The translations under genes and the position numbers were made by a program. From NCBI GenBank assembly GCA_937885465.1, contig CAKZZM010000117.1, positions 1-17,457 on the forward strand: DNA of 17,457 bases, given 5' to 3'. The notes below the pieces were generated by a model. It searched no databases. It saw nothing but the letters and a program-made list of their open reading frames with translations, and was not told the DNA's origin. Below, piece by piece: positions 1 through 7,160 of the stretch. Origin of the DNA: an uncultured Bacteroidales bacterium (lineage in GTDB: Bacteria > Bacteroidota > Bacteroidia > Bacteroidales > Paludibacteraceae). Each line of letters begins with the position of its first letter. The first letter of the stretch is position 1.

Positions 1-101
1 TGTCCCGGGCGAAAGACCGGATATGTCCTGCCCGTGCCAACTCAACGAACCATTCTCGCAAATCGTGTCCTTCTCTTCAAACAGATATGTGGGATGAACA
101 T
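1..101 (-). repeat. Direct DNA repeat, copy 1 (cut by window edge)
   Basis: This stretch matches 514-614 with one difference, T at 56 against G at 569, which changes a codon between Glu and Ala. It encodes one end of an adhesin repeat. The offset of 513 bp equals 171 codons, which is three repeat units, so the reading frame is kept. The copy may extend left of the window. Confidence 0.95.
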
Positions 102-3100
102 GCAACGTCAATGTCATCAGACTGTCACAACTATGCACACTCATCAACAGTGTATCAAACGGATAATCACCCTCAGACAAACCACTAAAGACATGACCCA
201 TACAATCGTAACTCTCATTGTCACAGATAGATGCTTCTATATGGTGATGATAGGTGGAATCTACCCTCAATGTCAATCTGTGAACGGAATCACAACCGAA
301 TGTCTCTGTGAGTAAAGAGTCATAAATGATATATACGCCTTCGGGTATATTGTGGAATGTCGTATCGTTATGGTGTCCTGTCCATGTGTAGGCATCTGCA
401 TCACACATACGATACGACTCTTCTATAAAGTATGTCGGTGTTACTAACAACGTAACCTTGTAAACGGAGTCGCAACCGTATGCATTGGTGGTTAGACTGT
501 CCCAATAGATGTATGTCCCGGGCGAAAGACCGGATATGTCCTGCCCGTGCCAACTCAACGAACCATTCGCGCAAATCGTGTCCTTCTCTTCAAACAGATA
601 TGTGGGATGAACATAAACCAAATGAACAATTGAGCTATCGCAACGATGATTGTCATAACATGGGTTGATGGTTTTTATTGTGTCTGTCAGCACAAACTTG
701 CTGACAACTCCATCAGGCGTTGACCATTGATACGTTTTGTTCTTCGATTCGAAATAATAACTCTCGTCTTCACAGATATCTATTCTTGTGGTATCGGCAG
801 GTATGGTGTTTGCGTTACAGATATGAAGTCTATGGATGATTATACTGTCACATTCATATATGTCCTTTGTCTTGAATGCGTGATATAGCACCGTATCCGT
901 TGAGAACACACGCTTGTATTTGTCTGTTTCAGGTATAGGAGCGTTCCAACCAATCCATAAGGTATCCTCCCATTTATATGACTCATTAGAACAGATATTA
1001 CACTGTGTTTCTTTGATATGCCGGTCTAATACCGTCAGCTCCAAAGTCCAAATACTATCACAATTTTGCGCCAACTCACATGATTTGCAACTGTGCGTCT
1101 TAAGAGAATCTCTATAAATGTATATTCCGCTTCGGTTCAATGGTATAGAAGAAACTTTTTTCCCGCTACTATTAAAGACCCTCGACATCGAATGTGCGTT
1201 CCATATATACGGGTTTATGGAATCAACACAAACGGTATCTTTCTCAATAAGATGATATATAGGTAATACAGTCAGGTGTAAATGGAGAATACTATCACAG
1301 TCATATATTGTCTTAAATGTTTTATCGCAAGTTGTTTGTTTTGTAGTATATGCACTTTTCGCACTATCGGTTAATATGAGAGCAGCCCTTTCTGCATCAC
1401 TAAGGTTCAGACTTGCCAATTCATGATCAGTTCCATCCCTCCATGAATACGGCAAATCGTTCACACAAATAGTATCATAAATGGTATATTCGTATGTTGG
1501 GCGGATAATGAATCTTTGCCAAATAACGCTGTCACACCCCCAAGATGTTTTGAAAGAATCTTTTGCGACATATTCAAGGTTGAGTTGGAATCTGATATTC
1601 TGCCCTTGAAAATTTTGCAGGGTAGAGGTGTCAGCGATAAAACTATGCTCTCGGCTTACCTCGTCCGGATCCTTATAGTTCACAGAAAAATGCTCTCCAT
1701 AGCACAATGTTCTAAAGGTGTTATCACCATACTGAAAGTCAATGTGTGCAGTATCGTGAACATTGATTTGTGCCCAAATAGTGTCATAGTGATAGATGGT
1801 CGAACACAAATCTGTATGACTCCTGACAACAAGTCTTAGACTATCTGTTCCTCCATGGTGATAGTCGTAATAAATAATCGAATCTTTGTTTCCGACAGGT
1901 GTCGAATTTCCTTCGAGTTTGCTTATCCATGTTATTTCGTCATAATCAAAATTGATAACAGCAGAGAACTTCACCGGATCCTCATTGATACAGACATCAA
2001 TACCTCTTGTATATTCATCATTGATTAGCAAGTCCACACTGCGATTTGTTCTTGAACCTCCGCTATAGGCATAGGAAATTGATTGCTCATATCGGTAGTC
2101 ATCACCGGCATAACTATAAATTCCATAAACTCTTGATATAAATGTACCTAAATTGTTTGTAAGCCTATGTGAACCATCTGAAATATCAATAATTGCAACA
2201 GAATAATCGGTATTTGGTACAGCGCTGAAAAGATTTCCTATACTATTGTCATCTATCTGCATTCCATTAACTATTGAAGTCTTGGTTACCACATTAGCGT
2301 AGTGTTTATAATACTTGTTTATTGTATCCTGTCCGTCGTCAGGGAATCCTAATTCCGTTACGTTAGTTTCATGAAATGTAGCCAAAATAGTACTACGGAC
2401 ACCCAACTCCGTAGGGACAATTGGGGTCATGGCAGGAGACCCAAAATCTGAATTGCGTTTTGATGCATAAAGATAACACTCTGTGGGGTTTGAAGACGTA
2501 TATAATTTTGCCTTCTCATCTTCCTGCCATGAAATCATATCCTCATACGTCTCTAAAGCATTTAACGTAGCAACTAATGTTCCTTCCTTAAACACTTTTG
2601 TGTCATTTTTTAATGCTGTGATACGTATGATGTCTATGGCATTATTTGATGATCGCGTAGCAATATACATCTTTCCCCAAAAATCAATTGGAAACACCTG
2701 ATGATAAATATGACTTGCCGGATCAATATTTGCAGGTATCTTAGCATGTTGACCACCTTGAAAAACCGCAATCGGCTCCGTTGCACATATTGTGGTTCCC
2801 GTTAAAGAAATTAACCTATCAGCAGGTCTATAACAATATGTTTGTCCCTCCTCTAAAGTGAATGATAAATTAGTCGTTGTTGTTATATTATTACTGCGTG
2901 TTTCTCTTAAGTTTATAGTTATATTATTATTTGCCGATGCCGAAACGATAGCGAATTCAGTTGCCTGATTATCAACGCTAAACGTCTGGATGACATACTC
3001 TTTGTTCAGGCCTTGAGTCGGCAAAATCAATGAAGCATCATAGGAATCAACATTGGCATTGTGAGAGTATAGTGAAATCGGCTTATCTGACGTGATTTTG

Positions 3101-3489
3101 ATGCCCTTATTAAGCCATTCGGCATTTGTGGTTTGATTGCTTTCTTGCAAATATGCTACTTGATTGGGAATAAATATACTATCAACACCTCCTTCATGAA
3201 CAATAAATGACTTTGACCATGAAGTAGAGGTATGTGTTATAGGGTCTGTCCATGTGCCCGATACAACAACATTAGCACTATTACGCGCTGTAGCATATAT
3301 AGTAAGACTTAAATCTTCATCTTGTACATGCTTGCCATAGTTATCCATAAATGTCACCCAAAACTCTGTTCCCTCGGTGGTGTTGTAGTCGGTGTTCCAC
3401 CAACTACTGCCATCAGAGTCCGCCAAAAGAGGGAAGAAAGATAAAAGAGTAAGAAGAAGTACTATATGTCGTTTGAGAGAAAAGGACAT
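1..3489 (-). CDS. Large secreted adhesin with IgGFc-binding-type head and CDS repeats (partial, 3' end outside window)
   Basis: An uninterrupted minus-strand reading frame runs from an ATG at 3489-3487 to the left edge, 1163 codons with no stop. Residues 1-23 or so form a signal peptide (KR, then a Leu/Phe-rich core ending LLA), so the product is exported. Residues about 38-480 begin GTEFWVTF and resemble the IgGFc-binding N-terminal domain found in Bacteroidetes surface proteins. From about residue 630 onward come at least eight degenerate repeats of roughly 57 residues, each with an IC-x-N/D-x-S-Y-x-W start and a C-D-S-x(3)-L-x-L-x-V end, so about two cysteines per repeat. The last repeats are the most alike. 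Such proteins often end in a secretion or sorting domain, which here would lie outside the window. The gene is visibly more AT-rich than those to its right. The ligand is unknown; the IgGFc name is a family label, not evidence of antibody binding. Confidence 0.85.
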   Translation of the reverse strand, partial: MSFSLKRHIVLLLTLLSFFPLLADSDGSSWWNTDYNTTEGTEFWVTFMDNYGKHVQDEDLSLTIYATARNSANVVVSGTWTDPITHTSTSWSKSFIVHEGGVDSIFIPNQVAYLQESNQTTNAEWLNKGIKITSDKPISLYSHNANVDSYDASLILPTQGLNKEYVIQTFSVDNQATEFAIVSASANNNITINLRETRSNNITTTTNLSFTLEEGQTYCYRPADRLISLTGTTICATEPIAVFQGGQHAKIPANIDPASHIYHQVFPIDFWGKMYIATRSSNNAIDIIRITALKNDTKVFKEGTLVATLNALETYEDMISWQEDEKAKLYTSSNPTECYLYASKRNSDFGSPAMTPIVPTELGVRSTILATFHETNVTELGFPDDGQDTINKYYKHYANVVTKTSIVNGMQIDDNSIGNLFSAVPNTDYSVAIIDISDGSHRLTNNLGTFISRVYGIYSYAGDDYRYEQSISYAYSGGSRTNRSVDLLINDEYTRGIDVCINEDPVKFSAVINFDYDEITWISKLEGNSTPVGNKDSIIYYDYHHGGTDSLRLVVRSHTDLCSTIYHYDTIWAQINVHDTAHIDFQYGDNTFRTLCYGEHFSVNYKDPDEVSREHSFIADTSTLQNFQGQNIRFQLNLEYVAKDSFKTSWGCDSVIWQRFIIRPTYEYTIYDTICVNDLPYSWRDGTDHELASLNLSDAERAALILTDSAKSAYTTKQTTCDKTFKTIYDCDSILHLHLTVLPIYHLIEKDTVCVDSINPYIWNAHSMSRVFNSSGKKVSSIPLNRSGIYIYRDSLKTHSCKSCELAQNCDSIWTLELTVLDRHIKETQCNICSNESYKWEDTLWIGWNAPIPETDKYKRVFSTDTVLYHAFKTKDIYECDSIIIHRLHICNANTIPADTTRIDICEDESYYFESKNKTYQWSTPDGVVSKFVLTDTIKTINPCYDNHRCDSSIVHLVYVHPTYLFEEKDTICANGSLSWHGQDISGLSPGTYIYWDSLTTNAYGCDSVYKVTLLVTPTYFIEESYRMCDADAYTWTGHHNDTTFHNIPEGVYIIYDSLLTETFGCDSVHRLTLRVDSTYHHHIEASICDNESYDCMGHVFSGLSEGDYPFDTLLMSVHSCDSLMTLTLHVHPTYLFEEKDTICENGSLSWHGQDISGLSPGT
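514..614 (-). repeat. Direct DNA repeat, copy 2
   Basis: Second copy of the 101-bp block at 1-101, differing at one base. The surrounding repeats differ at the DNA level although they keep the same protein pattern, so the block points to recent duplication or gene conversion within the adhesin gene. Confidence 0.95.
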
Positions 3490-3686
3490 TAACTAATCAG
3501 GTAATTATTTCCTTAAGAAATTTTGAGTGGTCTTTACATATGCATATCCGACACTATACAAGCAAAAAGCAACCCTAAGATGTGGGATGTATCTTTCCTG
3601 ATACAAAATCACCATAAATTTACGAAAGTAATATCAGCTCGGTATGCATTTTTGCCGGATATTGCCCCACAAAAAGTGGGCAGGTA

Positions 3687-3740
3687 CGAGTGTCCCCGAC
3701 ACTCGGTGCAAAATTACAAAAAAAATGTCAAAATAACAAT
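3687..3740 (-). promoter_or_regulatory. Promoter and 5' hairpin of the adhesin gene
   Basis: On the minus strand a -7 element TAATTTTG (3709-3716) fits the Bacteroidetes TAnnTTTG consensus, and ATTG at 3737-3740 lies 20 nt upstream as a one-mismatch -33 element. The predicted start near 3702 falls at a perfect 8-bp hairpin with a 3-nt loop (3687-3694 with 3698-3705), followed by a second small stem (3666-3670 with 3676-3680). The leader to the ATG is about 210 nt. A 5'-end hairpin could stabilise the mRNA; that role is inferred. Confidence 0.55.
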
Positions 3741-3890
3741 GTCAAGATAGATTTTCTTTGCGTTTTTCTCGTTTTTTTGAATATTTTATATCGATGAGGT
3801 ATTGATATATAGGCCGTTAATTCCTTAGTGCAAATATGTCGGGGCGAAACATAGGTAGTACCGCATTGTATCATTCAAACTAAACATAAC

Positions 3891-3946
3891 TATTTTAGGA
3901 TTTGTTTCGACCGCAAAATTACTGCCGCCAAACAAATCCTAAAATA
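3891..3946. repeat. Perfect 17-bp inverted repeat with 22-nt spacer
   Basis: The arms 3891-3907 and 3930-3946 are exact reverse complements (TATTTTAGGATTTGTTT and its complement). The spacer 3908-3929 is GC-richer than the arms. It lies between the candidate structured RNA and the adhesin promoter. It has no U-tract, so a terminator is not the best reading; an operator, a processing stem or a remnant of a mobile element end are all possible. No second copy was found in the window. Confidence 0.8.
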
Positions 3947-3980
3947 TGCACTTTAATGGAGGGGGACGGCAAAATGTATA

Positions 3981-4019
3981 ACGAAAGAAGGCACCCCACA
4001 TCGGGGTGCCTTCTTTCGT
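3981..4019 (-). terminator. Strong, nearly symmetric hairpin terminator
   Basis: A perfect 17-bp stem (3981-3997 with 4003-4019) closes a 5-nt loop. The core is GGCACCCC paired with GGGGTGCC, preceded by an A-rich and followed by a T-rich half (TTCTTTC), the layout of an intrinsic terminator that can work in both directions. On the minus strand it ends the chain of hairpins described for 3981-4299, which is why that strand is chosen. Confidence 0.75.
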
Positions 4020-4299
4020 CTGTTGCCTCAACTGATAGCCGAGTCGTTTCTCGTTTCTATTCGTCGGCATTTGATGCCGACATCGGCTCTGCCGAGTTTC
4101 GTTGTTCATTACCGGCGAATAATATTCGCCGCTTGTTGAGCGTATCAGCTCAACCTGTGGCTGATTATTATAGCGTCTTCGCCCCGCTCATTATGAGCGG
4201 TCTTTTCACGCGTATCCTCGACAGCTGTCTGGGCAGCGCTCAAGCCGCTGTAGAGGATACGCGTGAAATAATCGTTTGAGCTCAGAGAAATTAGAAATC
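3981..4299 (-). ncRNA. Candidate structured non-coding RNA made of a chain of hairpins
   Basis: Reading the minus strand from a -7-like TACCTTTG (4305-4312), the sequence folds into successive stems. These are a 16-bp stem 4204-4219 with 4253-4268, whose loop holds a further 5-bp stem (4221-4225 with 4247-4251); 4184-4190 with 4194-4200; 4135-4141 with 4148-4154; an 8-bp stem 4113-4120 with 4124-4131; 4083-4087 with 4091-4095; an 8-bp stem 4063-4070 with 4074-4081; and finally the 17-bp terminator. Most loops are 3 nt. A second fold pairs CTGATA (4143-4148) with TATCAG (4032-4037) and would compete with the stem at 4135-4154. The sequence lacks the landmarks of tmRNA, RNase P RNA or SRP RNA that I know. 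No good -33 element was found, so the 5' end is approximate. Family and function are unknown. Confidence 0.5.
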
Positions 4300-4304
4300 G
4301 AGTG

Positions 4305-4312
4305 CAAAGGTA
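4305..4312 (-). promoter_or_regulatory. -7-type promoter element before the hairpin chain
   Basis: TACCTTTG on the minus strand fits TAnnTTTG exactly and sits just before the first hairpin. The -33 position (4332-4337) has no TTTG. Another -7-like TATATTTG lies at 4345-4352, also without a clear -33. Either could start the candidate RNA. Confidence 0.4.
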
Positions 4313-4537
4313 CGATGAGGGGGATTGCAATAGAATAGACTTCACAAATATATTGCACTGCTTTCGGAGTGAGCAGTTTTGCATTAGGACGTACTCCGAG
4401 TTTGAGTAATTTCTTGTTAAGTGGACAAATCAATTATAAAGCGTGCGGCGCGACGCACTACAGAACGGTATGATATGCAGCAAAATGAACATTGTTTTTA
4501 TCATTAGAGATTGTGGCGGAGGAGGGGGAAAATACAT
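4313..4537. other. Non-coding stretch without a recognised gene
   Basis: Nothing protein-coding can be supported here. It holds small inverted repeats: 4365-4371 with 4394-4400 (7 bp), and GTGCG/CGCAC at 4443-4447 with 4454-4458. That second stem uses the same five base pairs as the manA terminator 100 bp away. Short open frames exist but overlap the hairpins and lack supporting signals. Confidence 0.5.
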
Positions 4538-4565
4538 AAAAAAGTGCGGCCCTTTCGAGTCGCAC
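4538..4565 (-). terminator. Intrinsic terminator of manA
   Basis: On the minus strand the stem GTGCG/CGCAC (4561-4565 with 4544-4548), one mismatch, then CTC/GGG closed by a GAAA tetraloop is followed directly by six T (4543-4538). It lies 26 bp after the manA stop codon, the right place and direction to end that transcript. Confidence 0.85.
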
Positions 4566-4591
4566 AGAATTAAAGTATTATGTATAATTTG

Positions 4592-5566
4592 CTACATCGT
4601 AGCCGTCAGGAAGGTGGCATTGCCGAAGATATAGAGAACATTTTCGGATGCAGGAACAAGGAGTGTCTCGCCTTGCTTGACATGGATGCCGTTGATATGT
4701 GCTTCACCCCACAAACAGACTACCACCACAAAGGCATCTGTATGGAGGTCAATCTCGGCTGCCACTTGCACCACAACACGATTCACCGTGAAATACGGAC
4801 AATGTATCAATTCAGAGTTAGGCTTGGTAGAGTCGTATGAAGTGCGGTACTCGGGCCAGACTTGATAATCAATCGCTTCTTTGGCTTGCTCTATGTGCAG
4901 TTCCCGCGGATTACCATGTTCGTCTTTGCGACCAAAGTCATAGACGCGGTAGGTGATGTCCGAGGTTTGCTGGATCTCGACCAGGAAATTGCCCGCTCCG
5001 ATAGCGTGTAATCGTCCGGCAGGAAGGAAATAGAGGTCGCCTTGGTGCGCTTCATGCGTAGCGATGACATCCTGCATAGGCGAATGACCGTTCACCGCTT
5101 CTGCCGTTGCTAACTTCTCATATTCGGCCGGGGTGATGGATTTTTTGAGACCGGAATAAATCTTCGCGCCCACATCGGCTTTAACGACATACCACATTTC
5201 CGTCTTGCCGGGACATTTATGCCGTTTTTGCGCCAGTTTGTCATCGGGATGGACTTGCACAGAGAGGTCCTGGCGCGAATCAATAAACTTAACGAGTAGC
5301 GGGAACGTATTGCCGAACTTCTTATAGATTCGTTCTCCTACGAGCAGACCTTTGTATTTGTCAATGAGTTGGGCGAGGTTGAGTCCGAGGTCCACGTCTC
5401 CGATAATACCGCGTTCGATGGCAACGGATTCATGTCCCGGCACAGCACTGATCTCCCACGACTCGCCGATGTTCGGCTGCGCGGTGTATATACCCTTGAA
5501 GGGCGCTATCTGATAGCCACCCCAGATGGTAGTCCGTAAATATGGTTGGAATTTATATGGTTTCAT
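4592..5566 (-). CDS. manA: Class I (zinc) mannose-6-phosphate isomerase
   Basis: The 324-residue protein interconverts mannose-6-phosphate and fructose-6-phosphate in the cytoplasm, linking mannose use or GDP-mannose supply to glycolysis. The type I zinc site is visible: Gln104 and His106 in QVHP, Glu123 in KTEMWY, and His187 in GRLHAIG, followed by the conserved LVEIQQTSDITYRVYDFGR stretch with Arg207. The length is typical of the short Bacteroidetes and Firmicutes form. A small C-terminal cupin-like half (about 255-324) completes it. The ATG at 5566 is preceded two bases upstream by a heptamer repeat instead of a purine-rich ribosome-binding site. The gene lies 163 bp after the KduD-type gene in the same direction and ends in its own terminator, so it may be the last gene of that unit. 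The assignment is secure; the pathway served is not known. Confidence 0.93.
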   Translation of the reverse strand: MKPYKFQPYLRTTIWGGYQIAPFKGIYTAQPNIGESWEISAVPGHESVAIERGIIGDVDLGLNLAQLIDKYKGLLVGERIYKKFGNTFPLLVKFIDSRQDLSVQVHPDDKLAQKRHKCPGKTEMWYVVKADVGAKIYSGLKKSITPAEYEKLATAEAVNGHSPMQDVIATHEAHQGDLYFLPAGRLHAIGAGNFLVEIQQTSDITYRVYDFGRKDEHGNPRELHIEQAKEAIDYQVWPEYRTSYDSTKPNSELIHCPYFTVNRVVVQVAAEIDLHTDAFVVVVCLWGEAHINGIHVKQGETLLVPASENVLYIFGNATFLTATM

Positions 5567-5567
5567 T

Positions 5568-5588
5568 TCAAATTACAAATTACGAATT
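5568..5588 (-). repeat. Three heptamers at the manA ribosome-binding region
   Basis: On the minus strand AATTCGT, AATTTGT and AATTTGA follow one another without gaps and end two bases before the manA ATG. They occupy the place of the Shine-Dalgarno sequence. They have the same 7-bp step as repeats inside the GH97 and GH88 genes of this window. Confidence 0.8.
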
Positions 5589-5596
5589 ATTGTTTG

Positions 5597-5611
5597 ATGG
5601 TTTCAAACCAT
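5597..5611. promoter_or_regulatory. Palindrome upstream of manA, possible operator
   Basis: ATGGTTT and AAACCAT flank one central base, a perfect 15-bp palindrome 31 bp before the manA start codon. Its size suits a dimeric regulator's site, but no regulator or promoter can be tied to it here. Confidence 0.35.
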
Positions 5612-5650
5612 GCATCGTCGGTAGGGAAAGAAAATGCACAAAACGACCGT

Positions 5651-5693
5651 AAACGCGCGTTTGCTTCTCTGTTTGGCAACTCACCAAACAGAG
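5651..5693 (-). other. Palindrome and hairpin between the KduD-type gene and manA
   Basis: AAACGCGCGTTT at 5651-5662 is a perfect 12-bp palindrome. Next to it a 10-bp perfect stem (5667-5676 with 5684-5693) closes a 7-nt loop. No T-tract follows on the minus strand, so this is more likely an RNA-processing or attenuating stem than a full terminator. Confidence 0.5.
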
Positions 5694-5729
5694 GAGCATT
5701 GCTGCCACATAAAAATATCTCTTCATTGA

Positions 5730-6533
5730 TTATTCAGGTTGTTTGCCGATGTAGGCGAGAATACCACCGTCAACATAGAGGATATGTCCGTTCACTGCGT
5801 CAGAAGCATGCGATGCAAGGAAGACTGCCGGAGCACCCAACTCTTCCGGCTCTAACCAACGCCCTGCCGGAGTCTTTGCACAGATGAAACTATCGAACGG
5901 ATGGCGGCTTCCGTCAGCTTGACGCTCGCGAAGTGGAGCCGTTTGCGGAGTAGCGATATAACCCGGACCGATACCATTGCACTGGATATTATATTCGCCG
6001 TACTCCGAGCAGATATTACGGGTCAGCATCTTCAATCCGCCCTTTGCGGCTGCATAAGCGCTGACAGTCTCGCGACCTAACTCACTCATCATAGAGCAGA
6101 TATTGATAATCTTACCCTCACGGCGCTCCATCATTTCGGGAAGCACTGCTGCGCTGACGATATAGGGAGCCACCAAGTCCACATCTATCACAGCCTGAAA
6201 CTCGCTCCGCTTCATCTCGTGCATCGGGATACGCTTGATAATTCCGGCATTGTTCACCAGAATATCAATCCGGCCTACCTCCTCGTGGATTTTCTTGACG
6301 CACTCGGCTACAGCCACCTCGTCAGTCACGTTGCATACATAGCCGTGTACGTTCGCGATACCTGCGTCCGCATAGTTTTTTAAACCACGCGAGAGAGCCT
6401 CCTCGTTGATGTCATTGAAAATGATATTCTTTACTCCTGCTGCCACAAAGGCTTTTGCGATGTTAAAACCGATACCGTACGATGCGCCGGTGATCCAGGC
6501 ATTCTTGCCTTCCAAAGAAAAAGGATTGTTCAT
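5730..6533 (-). CDS. kduD: Short-chain dehydrogenase of the KduD / gluconate 5-dehydrogenase type
   Basis: The 267-residue classical SDR has the cofactor motif TGASYGIG (15-22), NNAG (94-97), and the catalytic Ser147, Tyr160 and Lys164 (Y-x(3)-K with Ser 13 residues before Tyr). The long stretch SMMSELGRETVSAYAAAKGG and the ending YVDGGILAYIGKQP are characteristic of the Bacteroidetes proteins annotated as gluconate 5-dehydrogenase, a group that includes KduD. KduD reduces 5-keto-4-deoxyuronate-derived diketogluconate to 2-keto-3-deoxygluconate in unsaturated uronate breakdown. That role fits the GH88 gene elsewhere in the window, but gluconate 5-dehydrogenase activity cannot be excluded from sequence. 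The ATG lies four bases after the last stop of the broken GH43 gene, so it is probably driven by that gene's promoter (6904-6935). Confidence 0.85.
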   Translation of the reverse strand: MNNPFSLEGKNAWITGASYGIGFNIAKAFVAAGVKNIIFNDINEEALSRGLKNYADAGIANVHGYVCNVTDEVAVAECVKKIHEEVGRIDILVNNAGIIKRIPMHEMKRSEFQAVIDVDLVAPYIVSAAVLPEMMERREGKIINICSMMSELGRETVSAYAAAKGGLKMLTRNICSEYGEYNIQCNGIGPGYIATPQTAPLRERQADGSRHPFDSFICAKTPAGRWLEPEELGAPAVFLASHASDAVNGHILYVDGGILAYIGKQPE

Positions 6534-6537
6534 AATA

Positions 6538-6895
6538 TTATTTATTTAATTTGGTTATATGTATCCAGTCTATATCCAGCCACCCGCGATCGGTAGCTCG
6601 GAAATGCTATTCTGCCGCAAACCCGAACTTGGCGCCTATCCATTTGCCTTCTTTCATAGTGAATGGTAGGCCGGCACTCTCGTAAGACGTGCCGTCAAGG
6701 CTGTACAGAAACCGGCAAACGCCGTCTATGACCTCCATCTGCAGGTATATATCCATATAAATGGCCGGCGAATAAGGTATAGTGTCACGGTACGGGATTA
6801 GTGTACGTTCCCTCGCCACTCTCCTGCATAGGAGCTCCGCAGCCGGATATCACAGCTGCTATGCTAAATAATATTGCCCAAGACCTTGTTTTCAT
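6538..6895 (-). pseudogene. Collapsed GH43 glycosidase lipoprotein gene (ends only)
   Basis: The ATG at 6895 opens a 36-codon frame with a lipoprotein signal (AAVISGC, Cys19) followed by GTYTNPV, the usual first residues of mature GH43 enzymes, then a TGA at 6787-6785. In another frame the sequence goes on with the C-terminal beta-sandwich typical of GH43 proteins: IYLQMEVIDG, FLYSLDGTSYESAGLPF, KEGKWIGAKFGF. A TAG (6609-6607) interrupts it, and the same frame continues GWLDIDWIHI to a TAA at 6540-6538. The whole catalytic propeller, some hundreds of codons, is missing. So this is the result of a large internal deletion plus frame loss and a nonsense change. A 70-residue open frame (6607-6819, GTG start) is part of this remnant and not a gene by itself. 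GH43 members act on arabinans and xylans; the lost specificity cannot be told. Confidence 0.82.
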
Positions 6896-6903
6896 AACGG
6901 CTG

Positions 6904-6935
6904 CAAAGGTATAAAAAAAATCTCATTCCCACAAG
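6904..6935 (-). promoter_or_regulatory. Promoter of the GH43 remnant and KduD-type unit
   Basis: On the minus strand CTTG (6932-6935), a 20-nt spacer and TACCTTTG (6904-6911) match the Bacteroidetes promoter closely. The predicted start near 6898 is only about 3 nt before the old ATG at 6895. The element survived the decay of the gene behind it, which suggests it still serves the downstream dehydrogenase. Confidence 0.6.
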
Positions 6936-7104
6936 CGCAGGAGCCGGCAAAGGAGATACACGTCAAAACAAACGCACAAAACATGTTATAAACAGCTAAA
7001 AATAAGTAATATAAGAAATTGATACACGGAATATCAAATTATTGAGTGCTACAAATGGGAAAATTAATAAAATGATACTACCCTCAAAAATGTTGCCACG
7101 GAAA

Positions 7105-7136
7105 TTTGCATATTTCAATTTTTATTCGTATCTTTG
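7105..7136 (+). promoter_or_regulatory. Consensus promoter of the membrane regulator
   Basis: TTTG (7105-7108), a spacer of exactly 20 nt and TATCTTTG (7129-7136) match the Bacteroidetes vegetative consensus at every defined position. Transcription would start near 7142, about 19 nt before the ATG at 7161. This excludes the in-frame TTG at 7134, which lies inside the -7 element, as start codon. Confidence 0.85.
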
Positions 7137-7160
7137 TTGCCGTTTAACATAGTTACCGAG

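Noticed and set aside
1..1560. A CRISPR array or satellite repeat
   Set aside because: The repeats lie in one open reading frame, have the spacing of protein repeats (171 codons between the identical blocks) and no regular spacer pattern.
3687..3946. An invertible promoter segment of the Bacteroides type for the adhesin gene
   Set aside because: The only strong inverted repeat nearby has a 22-nt spacer that does not contain the promoter, and no recombinase gene is in the window.
4145..4433. Two short overlapping minus-strand open frames (79 and 75 codons) upstream of and within the hairpin chain
   Set aside because: They read through the perfect inverted repeats, overlap each other in different frames and have no ribosome-binding site or recognisable domain. 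The RNA reading explains the sequence better.
6607..6819. A separate 70-residue protein gene
   Set aside because: It starts from GTG in the middle of the GH43 remnant, and the same frame continues with GH43-like sequence after its stop codon. It is part of the pseudogene.
7134..7160. An upstream TTG start for the membrane regulator
   Set aside because: The TTG lies inside the -7 promoter element, before the expected transcription start. The ATG at 7161 gives a proper signal sequence.
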